Assembly: GCF_032854445.1 (NCBI RefSeq)
Contig: NC_088301.1
Coordinates: 45,751,116-45,815,115 of the forward strand
Length of the DNA: 64,000 bases
DNA from: Liolophura sinensis
Taxonomy: Eukaryota; Mollusca; Polyplacophora; Chitonida; Chitonidae
Reading direction: 5' to 3'
This document shows, piece after piece, positions 43,601 through 54,110 of this stretch. The notes below the pieces were generated by a model that saw only the letters and a program-made list of their open reading frames with translations, did no database searches and was not told the DNA's origin. Made by a program: the position numbers and the translations under genes. Each line of letters begins with the position of its first letter. Positions within the stretch are counted from its first letter, which is position 1.

Positions 43601-43846
43601 CCATGAACAAATATACTTACTAAAATCTATTTGTTACGAAAAAATTATATTGAGAGCTGTCTAAGCTAAAGACTTCTAAAACGTTTTCTGAGGATAAATG
43701 TTTACCTGCGTATTGTCTCACGCAACACACCTTAATACTGTCAGGCTATTGCCTCAAAGCTGTTCGCTATATTTCAGGTCAAGGGGGCCTACTATGTTAA
43801 CAGAATCATGGTATAAAAACTCATCTAAGCCAACAACCCAACTTAC
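40691..43846. other. gene-poor stretch
   Basis: Short frames (for example 40695-41006, 103 codons; 42716-42994) lack any family mark. Around 41965-42050 a weak tRNA-like pattern (tggcctaacggtaaagg, then caatcccggct) may be a decayed SINE head, but no body could be matched. Confidence 0.45.
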
Positions 43847-44060
43847 CATGATTGTTGATAGGTAACCAGATTCTGACACGAGAAAATCTTCAACCTAGCA
43901 GGCTTGGAATCGTTCTGCACAGGGTGTTGGATTCGATAAGGTTTCTGGCTGCTCCTCGGACTCGCTGCACCCTAGGCGTGTTACGGACCTCTGTACAACC
44001 GGCGTCTGCTCGCCTGTCTCCTTCCACACTCTCTTTTCACCAAATTTATGACGTCATTGC
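43847..44060 (-). promoter_or_regulatory. candidate first exon and promoter of the alpha-tubulin gene
   Basis: On the minus strand an ATG at 43849-43847 is followed immediately by a consensus donor gtaagt, the arrangement expected for an alpha-tubulin exon 1 that encodes only Met. About 200 bases upstream on that strand lie a perfect palindromic CRE-type site TGACGTCA (44049-44056) and an overlapping cataaatt TATA-like stretch. The exon would be spliced over 8.8 kb to 35008. Other ATG|GT candidates (for example 38987-38992 with gtatgt) have poorer donors or no promoter-like context. Inference only. Confidence 0.3.
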
Positions 44061-45261
44061 ACCCCCACCCCCACCCCCTTCAAGATTCCTGCTTCTGAAC
44101 CATGGTATCACTCTGGGCTATCTCCTGTCACTTTATCTCTTGGCAGGAGGCGCTGGAGGATGGCACAGCACAAACTTGTTTGAAGTTTTCACACGATTAA
44201 ACCACGGAAGAGTCTATGTGTTCATTAAGATATAAGTTCTCCACCTCTGAAATAAAGTTGGAAGGCGCTCTACAGTAGAACCATCAACAAAACAAATTAA
44301 CAAACGTAAACAAAACTTTGACAGCAAATTTGTGTTCTGGATATTTTTCGGTGCTGTAAATAAATGAGGCAAGTCAATGCTCTTCTTTATTTCAGTGGAA
44401 TCGGAAGATTATTGCCTAAATAATATCAGAAGATTTGTTAAATATTCTAAAAGTCTAACTAAGTTTGACCGCGGGATGGGTGTGTGAAGGATGCATCTTC
44501 TCTGGAGCCTCGGAAGTGTCCAGGTGGCAACTCCAGTCAGCTGATGCGGCCGGTTGTAACACGATAACAGCAGCTATTGCTCAGTCTCACTTCAAGGCTT
44601 CCGCATTACTCCGACTCGCATATTTCTTGTCGTTACTACGTCTGCTTGCTTATCGTCTGGCGAGGTTTATTTCATTAGAGTCAGGGGGCGAATGGCACAT
44701 ATTATAACAGGGTTGCGTGTTTACCGTGTGCCAGCTAAGAGCTTATGACGGAATTGGTACCTTACCTATTAGACTGACACGTCCAAATGGCCATTTGTGT
44801 GCACACACAAACAATTTATGAATGAAAGATGTCTAGGCCTGTACACATGTCATCGATTGTTTCAAATAGAAACAAGCAGTTTTTAGCAGTTTATCAAATA
44901 GAAGTTGGAAAATTAAAACCCAAGTGATACAATTTATACTTCATAGAACACGTTACTGTGATTGATATCTAACAGATTTTCACGCGGTTTTCGTGCGGTT
45001 TGTAATTACATTCTGGAAAACAAAGTTAAATGTTCTTAATAACTTAACCTGTATGCTACTGTTATAACTGTGTATATATTAAGCTCCCATTACTACAAAT
45101 ATTATTAGATACTTCATCTTAATCGGTGCGCCTCGATTAATATAACTTAACCCTGTTATAAACAGGATAAGTCTCTTGGCTAAAATCCGTATATGTAAAC
45201 CTACATGCAGATAGTGTGAGAGAGGTTAAATTATAGATGGCGAGCACCAAGATATAGGTCT
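44061..45261. other. gene-poor stretch, nothing recognised
   Basis: Includes a run of ccccca-type triplets near 44060-44080 and a short GC-richer frame at 44465-44707. Neither shows family features. Confidence 0.5.
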
Positions 45262-46165
45262 ACCTGGATCGTCCATTTTGGTTGACGGCTGGTATATGAA
45301 TATCTGTTTTGACGCCTGTAGATTCTGTCTACGATCGTCCATTTTTGTTGACGGCTGGTATACGAATGTCTGTTTTGACGCCTATAGATTCTGGTTTTGA
45401 ACGTCCATTTGGTTGACCGCTGGTACACGAATGTCTGTTTTGACGCCTATAGATTTTGTCCATGAACGTCTACTTTGGCTGACCGCTGGTATACAAATGT
45501 CTGTTTTGACGCCTATAAATTCTGTTTTTAAACGTCCATTTTTGGTGACGGCTGGTATTCGAATATCTGTTGCACGCCTATATATTTTGTCTGTAAACGT
45601 CCATTTTGGTTGACGGCAGGTACACGAATGTCTGTTTTGATGTGTATAGATTCTGTCTACGACCGTCCATTTTGGTTGATGGCTGGAAAACGAATGTCTG
45701 TTTTGACGCCTATAGATTCTGTCAGTGAACGTCCATTTTGGTTGACGGCTAGTATTCGAATATCTCTTGTACGCCTATAGACTTTGTCTGTAAACGTCCA
45801 TTTTGACTGGTACACGAATGTCTGTTTTGACGCCTATAGATTCTGTCTACGATCGTCCATTTTTGTTGATAGCTGGTATACAAATATCTGTTTTGACGCT
45901 TATAGATTCTGGTTGTGAACGTCCATTTTGGTTGACAGCTTGTATACGAATGTCTGTTTTGACGCCTATAGATTCTGTCTGTGAACGTCCATAAGTATTT
46001 GACGGCTGGTATACGAATGTCTGTTTTGACACCTATAGATTCTATTAACGTCCACTTTTGTTGACGGCAAGTATACGAATGTCTGTTTTGACGCCTATAG
46101 ATTCTGTCTATGAGCGTCCATTTTGGTTGACTGCTGATACACGAATGTCTGTTTTGACACCTAGG
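45262..46165 (+). repeat. 66-bp minisatellite, about 14 copies
   Basis: Tandem units of 65-66 bp. Recurrent blocks are gacgcctatagattctgtct, gaacgtccattttggttgac, ggctggtatacgaatgtctg and tttt. The gacgcc block recurs near 45312, 45377, 45442, 45507, 45572, 45705, 45770, 45829, 45895, 45961, 46027 and 46093. One unit near 45800 is shortened. Translation gives a 22-residue repeat in some frames with interruptions; no coding evidence. Confidence 0.95.
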
Positions 46166-46254
46166 TTAAGTCAATATGTGTTATGTAAGAAAACTTAGTG
46201 AAATAACTCTCTTTTAAACTGCACATCGTATAACAGCCTGTACGCTTAATAAAA

Positions 46255-46640
46255 AAGACTATAGCATGGAGCCTAACACCAGTGCAGCTTTCACAGTCAT
46301 AGTTACCAAATGGTTACATGTAACGGGTGAAATACGGCCTCTTGTTTACCTCAGTTTGAGTTCTATTTCTAACTGCTCCGGTAATTGCTTATACAGTTTC
46401 AAACTATACGCCTTGTAGCACAATGGCCTTAAAGACTGTTTACCCACCAACAGAATGGTGCATTTGTACAAAAGTATACCGCATAGAGAGTATAACTACA
46501 GCAGCTGCGATGGTGTGATAAATGGTAAATGGTCACACATAAGGAGCGAAATACGGCCTCTTGTCAGTTTACCTCAGTTCGGCCTTTATTCCAACTTTTC
46601 ATGTAAATGTTTACATAGTAGTAATTTATAAACCTCCATG
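46255..46640 (+). repeat. dispersed repeat R1, two adjacent copies
   Basis: Copy near 46255-46375 (ccaaatggttacatgtaacg, ggtgaaatacggcctcttgt, ttacctcagtttg) and copy near 46480-46605 (ggtgtgataaatggtaaatg, gtcacacataagg, gaaatacggcctcttgtcag, ttacctcagttc) in direct orientation about 215 bases apart. The shared segment runs at least 110 bases. Confidence 0.75.
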
Positions 46641-47582
46641 GCTTAGGCCACGTTCATACGGTCTGATTGTCGATTCCGCTATAGTCTGATCGCCTGGTGT
46701 GAACGCGCCGCTTTCAGCAAAAATAGTGGAAAGTGCAGTGATATTAATAGCAATGTATTAGACTTCACTGCATGGTCTGGAATTACTCAAAATTACTGCC
46801 TTCTTCCCCCTCAACGTCAGTTAATGAGTCCTGACGACACGACGCTTTGGATTTTCCAGCAGGTTTGAGGTACCTCCGGTCTACTTACTATTTTGTTTTA
46901 GTTATTTCTTTATAATACGTGTATATGACAATCAGTGAAAACTGATGCAGTCGTACACCATTTATACGAGTAGATTCACATTCTTTCTTGGAAGAAAATT
47001 GTTGAGTAATATGGCGTTGAACAACAATGAAATAAAATCAGTTTCCTTCTTGGGAGCGTTTGAATATATTTTGAAATCGAAAATCCAGTCGGCAGCATTT
47101 GTTGATTTCAATCTCTATTAAATTGCACTGGCACGTGTTAATGCTTATTTCATAATGGATCTTCCGAAAAAAGACAATTTACACGCCTTTAGCCTGATAA
47201 ACACGAATGTAGAGAATTTTACACTAAGCACTATCTTACTATTATCTCGGCTGACGGGTGTGGTGTGTGCGTAACTTTACTATGTTCTTTATATTCTGTA
47301 GTAAAATGATCCGATGTACAGTCCCTGTAGTCAAGTTCGCCACCGTATATCCATATTGACAATATGTTTGCGTACCTGCCCACTGATGCACTGAAGACAG
47401 CCAATGATTAAATTACGAGTAGCGGTGTAGATTCTATTTCACAGACGGCAGTATAGAGATACGACTTTTATCCACTGATAAACCTTCTTATTGATTCAAC
47501 ATCAACATGTACTTACCCAATGGTAACAATTTGTACTTCCTTATGCTCGACCAAAAAGCAACCCATATATGCATCACTGGGG
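46641..47582. other. gene-poor stretch, nothing recognised
   Basis: AT-rich, short frames only; no repeat family was identified. Confidence 0.55.
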
Positions 47583-47741
47583 AACATGCCGTACGTGGGA
47601 AGGTCTTGTAGCAACCTATTGATGATCGTTTGTTTCCCCCTTTGCTCTGCCCGGTTTCCTCCCACCATAATGCTGGCCGTTGTCGTATAAGTGAATTCTT
47701 CTTGAGTATGGCGTTATACACTAATCAAGTAAATAAATATC
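47583..47741 (+). mobile_element. SINE family A, 5'-truncated copy
   Basis: Contains ccgtacgtgggaaggtcttg, tttccccctttgctctgccc, ggtttcctcccaccataatg, ctggccgttgtcgtataagt and ttgagtatggcgttatacac plus (aaat)n. No tRNA head remains. Confidence 0.85.
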
Positions 47742-50499
47742 AATGGGAAACATAACGCACCCAAAACATGGCGGTCGAAATCGTCTTTACTGTAATACCT
47801 CACTGTTTGAGTAGATATGCTGTAGGAGAGCTCATATAGCAAAGAGGTACATGTAGTTCAATATTATGAATGTGAAGAGGAATGTTCATTTGTGAATATG
47901 GCCCGTATTTATCAAACGTTTTAAGACTTAAGTCATTAATTGCAAGTCCTTAAAAAGCCAAACTCAGAACAGGAAAGAACTCAAATTGTGGTTAGCACAT
48001 TGTTCTGCAGTAAAGATATCGGTGTACCAGTTTTAAACTTTTTAAAGCAAAACATTTTAATTCTAGCTGTATTTGAATATTTGAGTTAGGTCTTAAGACA
48101 TTTGATAAATACGGCCCTGGTGTCATCTTGTAACGAGCTTGTTTTGTTTAGCTCATGACTTGAAACTCTGATTTTTTCCTTGTGTTACTGTATAGATGTA
48201 ACAGCCAACAGACTATGTGAAAACCTTCCTTTTTGACAACGTAAATGTACCTTAAAATTCGTTTTATTTGTGACAGACGTATAGGGTAGAAAAGGAGACG
48301 CAATATTGGACCTAACACACGCACAATCCTAACCCACATCCTAACTGACTGAATAAATTTATCAATCTGATGTGTCATATTTGTGCACTATATCTTACTT
48401 AAAATTCATAGGTCACTTATATGCATGATGTTATAAGTAACAGCAGAAGTCCATTACCTAGAAGTATGCAACTTCTCTGTAACTAATCTCAATGGCACTT
48501 CACACTTCTCTAACACACTTTGTGACCCATTTGCACAGACATGTATTTTTCTTTCTCTATTGCGCATCAAACGTTTGAGAAACGGTCGATGCATGATGGG
48601 TTCCAAAGGCGGTTGTGTTGAAAGAGATTTTAAAAGATTACGACAACGGACAGTTTTGTAAAAGGACAAGAATGTCTTCGATACTAATTGTTTTACAGTT
48701 GCTAGGAAATATAAAAGTAGTCAATGGGTTCTTAAAGGAGGTCCCCAACGACTTTATTTCCACACTAAATGTTCTCTAGACAATATTTATACTATGTTTG
48801 TCTGTGAACTGCGTTAAAAAAAAACATTATCTTAGCTAGTTCTGTTTAAAAAAAGTTTGTTCAAAACTGGACCTCCTCCCTGTCTTGTCGACCGCGGAGC
48901 CCTACCTGGATGAAGTCATACCAGTAACACCTGCCAAGACAATGTATTGAAACAGCAACCACTGTGTGCTTTTCCAGAATTAGCCATGGTATGATTATAA
49001 TTACCCTTACGTGTATACCTCTTAATTAACACCCTGAAAATCATATAAGTAAGACAGTTTTGCAACAAATATTTTGAGAGATACCGGAGTTTTTTTAGAT
49101 CCTTGAAAATCGTGTACGAAAATCGTGCATAGCGACTGGGGGATACGATAACCGGTTTTCGCTGACATACAGGCCACTGTAGATGAAGCAAACGGGCTCC
49201 CGTCTGGTTTGTCTGCCACGAATTGGGCATCCATGGAATTATGGTAATACCTGTGGAGTATTTGGTGCGGTTTCACAGTCCAAAGTCTATAAATTTTTAT
49301 AGCCAAGTCGAGCGGTACCGGCTGCGACACGAAGATTTATGCTGTCGGGTCAGCGGATTGTGAGTTGTAGTGACGAGCTAGAATCTGTCGCTCAACACCG
49401 GTCAAAGTAACAATCGCGCTAGTATTGTAGCCTGATGGACACTGTAGGGCAAAGGCTAGTGGCTCCCTACACTTCGTGCCACAGCCTGCTGTTGCAAACA
49501 AGCCAGTAACTGTACCACTTCTGCATTTCGGTAGTAAAAATCCCGACTTCTTTTTTTTCATTTGGCATTTTAGGGGGGATATAAACCTCATCCTTCAGTC
49601 TTTTCTTTTATTATAGGTATGGTAGAATTAACAAGTCTCATACATGTACAACTACGATTGATTGAGTCCCCCGTAATCAAAGGGTGTTTACGATGAGATA
49701 TCTGGTCCATATTTTCTGTCTGTGGCGTTTTTAGGCCAGGTATACAGGTATACGTAGCTTTACAGTATCCTGCGTTGTGTTACTGCAGTCGCAAGCCACA
49801 CTAGGGTATGGAAAAATATTCTGTACGACGGGTTGGAAGGTGGATGTCACGTGACAATTCTTTCGTGTCTAAACAAAATGAACGCCCAATGTTAAAGCGT
49901 TGAGGAGAATGTCACTTTTGCCACCAGTAAGGCCTAGATGTACAAAATAACGTCACGAAAGCCCTGTAGAAATACTAAGAGTATCTGGAAAGCTGACAAT
50001 TATACAAATCCAACGGATACAAGATCGCTGATGGCGATCCTTTTTACAGAATCAAAATTATTTGTAAAAGTTTCAATGTTTTAGATCGATGTGGACCTAG
50101 AGGGACATTCTATATATATGCAGTTTGCAAGGCCCAGCATTGGAATTCTACTTTAACTGCATAGCAACAATTGTCAGGGAAATCGTAGTTTTTAAATACG
50201 AAGTTTCGGTTTAGATTTGTGGCCAGTTCTTGTAGCAGCCGTTTACAATTAAATTTTTTAAGGTTCAAGTCACAATTCCCACCCAAGATGTTGATATATT
50301 CTCCACCAGGTGGCGCAAGCTTCTACAGAAGACGTAACATGTGTACTACTGTGCCGTGGAGACTAGCTATAGGGAAGTTGCATTCTTCTAGGCAATGAAC
50401 ATCTGGTAACAGTGAGCTTATATACAGAGCTGCATATATAAGCCTTATACATAACCCATTTTCCTGCCTACACATGCGAATTGGTAGGAGTGTATGCCA
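47742..50499. other. gene-poor stretch, weak minus-strand frames only
   Basis: Adjacent minus-strand frames at 49337-49591 (84 codons, several Cys) and 49022-49330 (102 codons) are the only ones that look non-random by eye. They have no signal peptide, splice logic or family resemblance that I can defend. No repeats were recognised. Confidence 0.45.
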
Positions 50500-50823
50500 T
50501 ATGTATACTTGGGGGGTTTACGTCGCACTTGTGCCACTCATATGACGCAGAATACTTGTCTTCTTGTGGCAGGGCGCGTCCATACCGCCATAGTGCTACC
50601 ATAGTCACTAAATATAATGCCGAAGACACCTGAAACCACAACCAACCAGGTCACATTATACTGACACGGGAGCGACCTGTCCAGTTTCCTTGCTCTAAAC
50701 TCTCGGTACTGGACGCAACAGGTACCATTTTAAAAATCTTCGGTAAGGCCCCTACCCGGGTTTGGTTCGCCCAGGCCTCCCGGCTTTGATTTGGACGTCC
50801 TAACAACTAGGCCACGGAAAGGA
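50500..50823 (-). mobile_element. tRNA-derived SINE (family B), near full-length
   Basis: Minus strand: head ccgtggcctagttgttagga, a gaaccaaacccgg B-box-like part, central gtgtcagtataatgtgacct, atggacgcgccctgccacaa, then gcgtcatatgagtggcacaa and gtgcgacgtaaacccc. It matches the other two family B copies throughout. No clear target-site duplication was found. Confidence 0.8.
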
Positions 50824-50994
50824 TTGGTAAGAAATGATTTGATGCCGTAAACTAATAATAATGAGGAAGTGTTGTTATATTGAGGACAAAAAGAAAATCA
50901 AATCTTGCAAAAGAAGTCCACTTCACACCTTTACCGGTATCTTCATCATGTATCCTTTACCCTCGGTAATTAGGCCTATAAAGGAAAAACGTTC

Positions 50995-51226
50995 ATACCT
51001 TCATACAAGGACTAACGGGATATCGGCAGGAGTCCGAAGTGGGATGTATTACGTGATTTTAGCGATGATGGATATTAGACTGGAGCGTCTACAGAACGAC
51101 GTCACAATGGGTAGACCAAATACGTCACAGATGAAACTACAGAACGCAACATGTTTTGCGTCGCGCAACAAAAGACTTCACATTAGCGCCACCTTCGTGA
51201 GAGGAAAATTTGCCGGTACTTCATTA
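50995..51226 (+). repeat. dispersed repeat R2, copy 1
   Basis: About 230 bases that align without gaps for over 50 codons' length to 58966-59213. Shared blocks include atcggcaggagtccgaa, tagaccaaatac, cagaacgcaacatgttttgc, gcgcaacaaaagactt and gtgagaggaaaat. Both copies happen to be open in the same frame. Possibly a fragment of a transposable element. No product is assigned. Confidence 0.75.
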
Positions 51227-54110
51227 TGATGCTTGTAGACCTTTTGTTTTTGATCTGTCACTTCTCCACTTCCGGACGAAGCGCCATATAGCTGCCTGTG
51301 CTTTTTAAATCGCTACAGCAACTCTGAGGCGTTTGTCAATCGTAAGTTCTCATGGCCTCGCGTACCAAGGAAAAGTTATTTTGAGGTTTTGCAGGAAACG
51401 GAGACGGTAGAGAACTGTAGGCCTACATCTAAGATTATTACGGACGCGTTTTCGGCCATCTAGCGGTGTGTTAACAGACTCAATCACCTCCATAATTCTC
51501 AGTCAAAATGGGTAACAGTGTTGTCACCATACGAACAGGTGCCGGTCCATGTGATCCTTCGCTATGTACGATATGCTTGCCTTGGCAACACTTTGTCATG
51601 TTCTTAGAAATCTAATCCTCTATCTATATACATAGGCGTCGTCTAACTAACCTTTATGTATACCATAATATACAATCCCGCTGTTAAAACGGAACCTGAA
51701 AGATATATATACGGATATTTTTTGCGATTATATCAGTATATTATACATACATGTACCTTGTTTGACTCCATGTGGAACTGATGACAAGGCGATAGAAAAA
51801 ATACATGTAAGAGAAAACAACACTTGGTCAACCAAAGCAGTAACAGTATAAGATCTACCAGAGAAAACCTTCTATGTGTTTTCGTTTCCCCATTCTTATC
51901 AATTAAGTGAAGTTACGCAACCTTCTGTCCCCAGGACCTACACTTGACACCATATTCTGCGTTCAAAGTCTGCGTTCGGTTGTCCACAATATAGGAGAAT
52001 AAAAACTTGAACTGCTATACTTTGCTTTTGATACAATGACCGAAAGATCTTGTGAAATTATAATCAGGTCCTAAGATCTGAGCATAGAACTTATCTCTAG
52101 CGGAAATGACATACTTTAATCCACAACCGAGATACACAAGACCTAAAACTGCTTTGCATCTTTCTCGGTATCTAAACTGTGATCATCCTTTGCCTAGACG
52201 TAAAAACGGATAACTATATAAGTGAGATCACGTTAACGATTACTGATATGAAAACCTGATTTGATCTTACTTTTTACAACAGAGTGTAAAGTTAAGATTT
52301 TACTCCACTTTTGCCTGCTAGACCAAGTTTAAATAGGTCCAAAAACTGCAAACCTTCGTGATTTTTTAAAATAATATTGAACTGAGATAAACAAATCCTT
52401 TGGACTGGGATTACACTCAAATTACATGCAAGATAGTGTGGATCATAATTTAGTTTCAGAACAGCAGCTGAAAATAATAAGTAGTCAATAAAGGTTGGAA
52501 AGTAAATAGAATCAATTAATGTATGCGAAAAGCTGTCCTTGAAATCAAAATAATTTGCTGGTCAATAGTTTTGAAGTGTTCGGCATGTACGGTACGATTC
52601 AACCTACAGACCACTGAGGTCAAGAGTTTGAACCCAGTACTTTCTGAAATGTTTATGTCTTCATACCAACTTTTTTCTCCCTTGAACATAAGAATCTCGG
52701 GGGGAAATTTCGACATGTGTAAATTTACTATCAGAGAGCTGCTTCCGTAGAAAGTTGAAGCCTTCATTAATCTCAGTAACTAAATATAACAATATCTATA
52801 CCTACTGAATGGTCTATTTTAAAGATATAGATATCAAAACTTTAACTACCCTGTCCATGTTAACTTTTAACACAGGATGTTAAAAATGTGACCAACTGGC
52901 TTATGTTAAAAGATAATATGTCAGAAATGTTACTGACGACAGACGGGCCGACCAACGATCTCTTGTTCAGAGCTGATTGTGACATTAATAAACTCTTCCG
53001 TCAATCTTTATTTCCCTTTCTTATCTGACTGTGAGGTCCTGTGCATACAAAAATATACACAGCAGGAGACAATCAAGTCGTTTTGATCCATGAACAAAGA
53101 GAAAATGAAGGCCATTATTAGTGATGGTAAACGCGAGCAAGACGTGTGTCGCACAAGGTGAAATATCATCTGTGTCTTGCGGTGTAAAGTGAGCGAAGGG
53201 AGCGAACTATTCACTGTTTGGGGAATGAAGAGGCGCTCCAAGAAAGACGTGTAGAAGTGGCGCATAGATTTGCGCATTAGATAAGTTGTGAAAAAAATCA
53301 CGTAACACATGAATAGTCAATGAGACATACATAGTTTAATCTCCTTATTAATATTTTATTCATATTTGTCAACTTTACATCTCACTAGCATGATAAAATG
53401 AAAGCAGAGACCAATTTATTTGAGTATGTAGTTTACAAGCCTATACGGTACAACACACCAAAGACACCCAACACCATATATAAACAATACTCTGGTTACA
53501 CTAACACATTTACGATAGAGCAGTAAATCCATATACATGTAACGATTCACTGACCCTGATGTGATAATGGTTTACATTACATACCTCTAATAGCTATACA
53601 AGTTGAGATTTGATCAATTATTAATAAACGACCCCACGTTTACAATAAGACTGAGTTTTCAAAACATCAGCACATAGCATGTTTCGTTGTCAACAGTATA
53701 ATAAATGACAAACGTATACATTAAATCAGGTTTGATTTCTAAAAAATCGTTTACATGTATAACCACGTGTGTAAATCAAAATCGGTTGAGGCAAAGCCGA
53801 AAACAGATAATGAAATCATAGTATTTGTGAGATGAATGTAGTTTATCTTGCTTAAATATCTCAGTTGTGTCGAATTTATGTTGCTGATTTCAATTTGTCA
53901 TTTCAGTTAAGGTTGAATGTTTTTTCAATAAAAACTTTTCAGGGGCTATTCCGTGTATGTTTTCATCAAGCTTCGTATATATACAGTACGTCCATTTCAA
54001 TGTTGAAGACAGCCCTCTCGACAATACTATGTAATAATCTGATAAATGGGAAAGCATAGCAACAGTTCTAGTTGAGGCGTGCGTAAATACTGATATATGC
54101 ATTATGGCGA
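51227..54110. other. intergenic, 3' flank of the ADA2-type gene
   Basis: AT-rich, no gene recognised. The 3' UTR of the minus-strand deaminase lies at its right end; a tttatt (aataaa on the minus strand) occurs near 53355-53360. A 100-codon minus frame at 53008-53310 is unsupported. Confidence 0.45.

Noticed and set aside
43852-44235. 127-codon plus-strand frame
   Set aside because: No family features; it lies antisense to the candidate tubulin first exon and promoter and includes a simple Pro run.
45413-45994. Frames with 22-residue repeats
   Set aside because: 66-bp minisatellite units, interrupted by stops and length changes.
49022-49591. Two adjacent minus-strand frames, one Cys-containing
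   Set aside because: Considered as a small secreted protein, but there is no signal peptide and no convincing splice junction joining them.
50861-51229. 122-codon plus-strand frame
   Set aside because: Coincides with dispersed repeat R2; reported as a repeat with an open question on coding, not as a gene.
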